Positions 61,241 to 64,000 of a DNA stretch of 64,000 bases are shown in pieces. Below the pieces are notes generated by a model, which was given only the letters and a program-made list of their open reading frames with translations, was not told the DNA's origin and searched no databases. The DNA is from Bacillus sp. 522_BSPC (GTDB lineage Bacteria; Bacillota; Bacilli; Bacillales; Cytobacillaceae): positions 35,953 to 99,952 of the forward strand of contig NZ_JVDT01000161.1 of the NCBI RefSeq assembly GCF_001076885.1. The letters are read 5' to 3'. Position numbers and translations under genes: made by a program. Each line of letters starts with the position of its first letter. Positions within the stretch are counted from its first letter, which is position 1.

Positions 61241-61498
61241 AGTATATTGATTCTCTGTCATAGTGATACCTTGAATTATGTTGACAGGGAGTTAATAAGA
61301 TTGCAATGCTGTATTTTTAAGTGATTGTGATGGCAACATTGTAAAGAAAAATGAATGCAATTACACCGCATATATTTTTTGGGAGGACAAATGAACGAAC
61401 TTCATTTGGGAATATTCCTTATTTAAATCGAAATTGATTAATCCATTTGCGTAGGATAGATACAGATATACCTATATTTATCGACAAATTTCGGGTTG
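61241..61498. other. Gene-free interval
   Basis: This AT-rich stretch has no convincing gene, terminator or repeat. It separates the recombinase remnant from the truncated germination gene. Confidence 0.4.
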
Positions 61499-62347
61499 TC
61501 ACTGTGACTTAAAATTCAGTTTAATTATTGCTAATAACATAAATAAACTAGGTAATAGAAAAAATAAAGGTAAGCTTAAAAAATATGGAACTACCGTTAC
61601 TGATTCGGTGATATGGTCAGAAAGTTCGAAACTAATAAAGGTGGAATACAGGGATAAAATACACATGGTTGGAACGACTAATACTCGATAGGGGATTTTA
61701 AAGATGTATTCTAAACCTTTTAAACCTGCAAAGGAAAAAATACAAATTTTAATAATCACACCTAATGCGATAATAAACACGGCGAATGCATCTAATCTTT
61801 GTAAGAAATCGCCTATGTTAATTAAGCGAGATGCACTTACAAGTGGAAAATTACTTCGAATTGCGATGGAAGTGCCTAAAGAAGTAGTTATAATTAGAGT
61901 TCCTATCGTCAACCAAAAGCCGGATGAAATTACAGAGTAAATTAATGTATGTCGTACATATTTTTGTTGTGGCAAATTAGAGAATAAAAATGTTAATGTA
62001 AATAATTGACCATATGGTCTAATGAGTTCATACGGGAAAATGGTATCTAACACTGGTGTTATACCTGTAGCTAAAATAGGTGTAATTCTCTCTAATTTTA
62101 TGTCACCATCTCCAATTAATAGAAAGGTCATAATGATAAGGAACAAAATGGCGTATGGTGTAAATACTTCTGTTACTCTTCCTAAGACTTCCATTCCTAA
62201 ATAGATGATGTAGGTAAGGATTACTATTAAGCTAAAATTACAAATTTCTACAGGAGTGATAGGAAGAATAAATGTTGTTACCAATTCTCCAAAATCACGA
62301 ATAACCCTAGTTGCTAAATAAAAAAAATAGATACCTGAAATATTCAT
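61499..62347 (-). pseudogene. Truncated spore germination permease (GerAB-like)
   Basis: This 282-residue GerAB-type membrane protein (Spore_permease) is part of germinant receptors. The family length is about 365; here the first 80 or so residues are absent, and the frame opens in the middle of a membrane helix (IYFFYLATRVIRDFGELV). An in-frame stop lies just upstream of the ATG. No gerAA or gerAC partners are adjacent. It is probably non-functional. The IS1380-type element directly upstream may have caused the loss. Confidence 0.75.
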
Positions 62348-62534
62348 AGCACTTTAAAAGATGCACGTTTTTCTAAAATGCAGGTGAGAGTTTTCTATCT
62401 TTTTATAAGATTGAACATTTTCTAACCTTTAAAATCTAATTAATTTATTTCCCATTGGAAATGTCCTATTTTTAGGCAGACTTCTCCCCTTAACTGAAAT
62501 TTAAATTTTTTTCAGTTGGTAAAACCAAGTTAAG
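62348..62534. other. Gap between gerAB remnant and transposase
   Basis: There is no gene here. A possible left terminus of the insertion sequence is CCTATTTTTAGGCAG from 62465. Its inverted partner was not found before the end of the window. Confidence 0.4.
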
Positions 62535-63848
62535 CTACTCAATCTGGAGTTTTTGTATTTGACCCAATACGTTCCAAAAGAATTTCTGATAGACAAAACT
62601 TGATGACAATTTAAAGTAATAAGATCTACCTGATTTCACTAGTTTACTGGCAACTTTAATAAGCCTTGTACGTATGGTATCAATTTGCATCATCTTTTGA
62701 CCTTGTGGAAAGCAAATGGTTCGTAACCAATTCGTTAAATTATAAGCAAGCAGGCTTAGCATCATTTTTACCGTGTTGACTTGAAAAGAATGACTATTCA
62801 TGTGATCCAAATAAAAGCCATTCTTTGATTCCTTGATATAGTTTTCCATCGTTCCTCTTTTTTGATAAGCTCGTACGATGTCTTTTGGAGAAGCTATTTC
62901 AAAATTTGTAACAAAAAAGGAATGGGCAAAAAGTAATTCACCAGCTGGTCGTACCGATTGGATAATCACTTTTCTTGGTTTCGACCATGACTTGGCTTGA
63001 TAAGTGGCTTCTTCAAAATAGCGCTCTGTTTCTGAAACATCTCGTGGTGCAGAAGAAGGATGGTATTCTTTAGCAAGACTTTGTAATTGTAGGTTAGATT
63101 TTAATCGGATCACATATAAAACGGATTCCTTTTCACACAATTCGTACAAGTCGGGGACGGCAAACCCACTGTCTCCACGAAGGAATAAATTCGTTTCAGG
63201 GAACTTTTGGTTGTAGTGTTCAATTAATGGCTGAATAAACTCAACAATACCATTTGAAGTATATACATTTCCGGGACGAAGCTTCGCTTTAAGAAAGTCA
63301 CCTGTAGCACCATCAAAAGCAACCAATGGATGAAAACCCATTGTTCCATAATGCGTATTGTAGGAAGAATCCTCTTGATTTCCATAAGTATCAGAATGGG
63401 TTGAATCCAAATCGATAAATAAAGCTTCGGACCCCCGAAATGAATGGATTTTATCAAGTAATTCTTGGTTTGCTTGATTTAAATGATCAATAGACTCTTT
63501 ATCAAAACGTGTGTAAAAACGAGATAAACTCGGTTGTGAAGCGAGCGCTGGCGTTCCTATGATTTGGGTGAAAACTGGATCTTTCGTTAAATGATCAGCT
63601 GCATCATCCTCGGAATAGCCCGCAATCATTTGATAAATCTTTTGACGTAATAAGTTCTCGTTTGAATGGAGGTAATAGGCCCTAGAATCGTTTAACCTCA
63701 AATGGTTTTCTAGTGTTTTTGAAAATCCAATTTTCTCATCGAATTCCCTAAAAAGAAATTCACCAGTATCGGAGGACAGATCCCCTCCATCATTTGACAA
63801 TTTAATTTTGCGATTGAAATCAAGGGTAATTTGCGGTAAAGTAGCCAT
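62535..63848 (-). CDS. IS1380-family transposase
   Basis: This 437-residue DDE transposase is of the IS1380 type (SSDTGEFLFREFDEKIGFSK; DLDSTHSDTYGNQED; LRGDSGFAVPDLYELCE; GTMENYIKESKNGFYLDHM). The first Asp is in the DLDSTH region, the second in RGDSGF and the Glu in MENYIKE. It is full length and appears intact. The element runs beyond the right edge of the window. Confidence 0.9.
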   Translation of the reverse strand: MATLPQITLDFNRKIKLSNDGGDLSSDTGEFLFREFDEKIGFSKTLENHLRLNDSRAYYLHSNENLLRQKIYQMIAGYSEDDAADHLTKDPVFTQIIGTPALASQPSLSRFYTRFDKESIDHLNQANQELLDKIHSFRGSEALFIDLDSTHSDTYGNQEDSSYNTHYGTMGFHPLVAFDGATGDFLKAKLRPGNVYTSNGIVEFIQPLIEHYNQKFPETNLFLRGDSGFAVPDLYELCEKESVLYVIRLKSNLQLQSLAKEYHPSSAPRDVSETERYFEEATYQAKSWSKPRKVIIQSVRPAGELLFAHSFFVTNFEIASPKDIVRAYQKRGTMENYIKESKNGFYLDHMNSHSFQVNTVKMMLSLLAYNLTNWLRTICFPQGQKMMQIDTIRTRLIKVASKLVKSGRSYYFKLSSSFVYQKFFWNVLGQIQKLQIE

Positions 63849-64000
63849 TATAAGAATCCTTTCTGTGGTTATTTCGTCGTTGTTTTAACCTTATCAGAAA
63901 TGGATTCTTTTTTCATTTATCAAGTGAATTAACATTTAACAAAAAAGCTTATTGGAATAACGATTGTAACCAATTAATGATTTTCTATGAATAATTCAGG

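Noticed and set aside
63850..64000. Right inverted repeat of the IS1380-type element
   Set aside because: No inverse of CCTATTTTTAGGCAG is present; the end probably lies outside the window.
1..64000. CRISPR arrays, tRNA or rRNA genes
   Set aside because: No regularly spaced repeats with unique spacers, no cloverleaf and no rRNA-like sequence were seen.

Overview
The window comes from a low-GC, endospore-forming Firmicute of the Bacillus type. The evidence is a spore-coat laccase (cotA), a truncated germination permease (gerAB-like), an NsrR-type nitric-oxide sensor, an RlmD/RlmCD rRNA methyltransferase, AGGAGG ribosome sites and consensus sigma-A promoters. I cannot name the species.

Layout. 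(1) 1-2.7 kb: host genes nsrR (with two upstream operator-like repeats), a tiny lipoprotein, and rlmD. (2) 3.0-10.6 kb: a LlaJI-type restriction-modification island, made of an excisionase-like HTH protein, an amino (N6A/N4C) methyltransferase, a C5 methyltransferase, a McrB-like NTPase, a LlaJI-type nuclease subunit and a large ImmA/IrrE metallopeptidase with a C-terminal HTH. (3) 10.7-55.3 kb: an apparently complete siphovirus prophage. Its early module has a structured leader, a sigma-region-4 protein, a DUF2800 nuclease, a DUF2815 ssDNA-binding protein, a PolA-type polymerase, an Ant/KilAC antirepressor, DUF4406, a primase-helicase, VRR-NUC, SNF2 helicase and an ArpU-like late regulator. 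HNH nuclease, a cos-like region and small terminase follow, then an S-adenosylmethionine synthetase with two DNA methyltransferases. Large terminase, an HK97-type head, a long-tail module with a programmed -1 frameshift, and holin/amidase come next. The module ends with three tandem serine-recombinase genes. (4) 15.8-21.0 kb: non-phage cargo inside the early module. It includes an IS1595-type transposon of about 2.9 kb with matching ends and a perfect 8-bp target duplication, carrying a TetR gene and a pair of SMR efflux genes. Next to it lies a second TetR with a SfLAP-family membrane protein. (5) 55.3-57.2 kb: an AbrB-type regulator with an ABC exporter. (6) 57.4-64 kb: cotA, a stress-type SDR, decayed genes including a serine-recombinase tail, truncated gerAB and an IS1380-type transposase.

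How it fits together. The restriction island defends the lysogen or its element. The prophage carries its own methyltransferases and a private SAM synthetase, probably to modify its DNA before packaging. No classical CI/Cro pair is visible. Control seems to rest on the sigma-like protein, the antirepressor, the ArpU-like activator with its TTGGCAC array, and a three-copy leader motif found just upstream of three separate phage genes. That motif, the structured leader before the sigma-like gene, and the passenger-carrying IS1595 transposon are the most interesting items.
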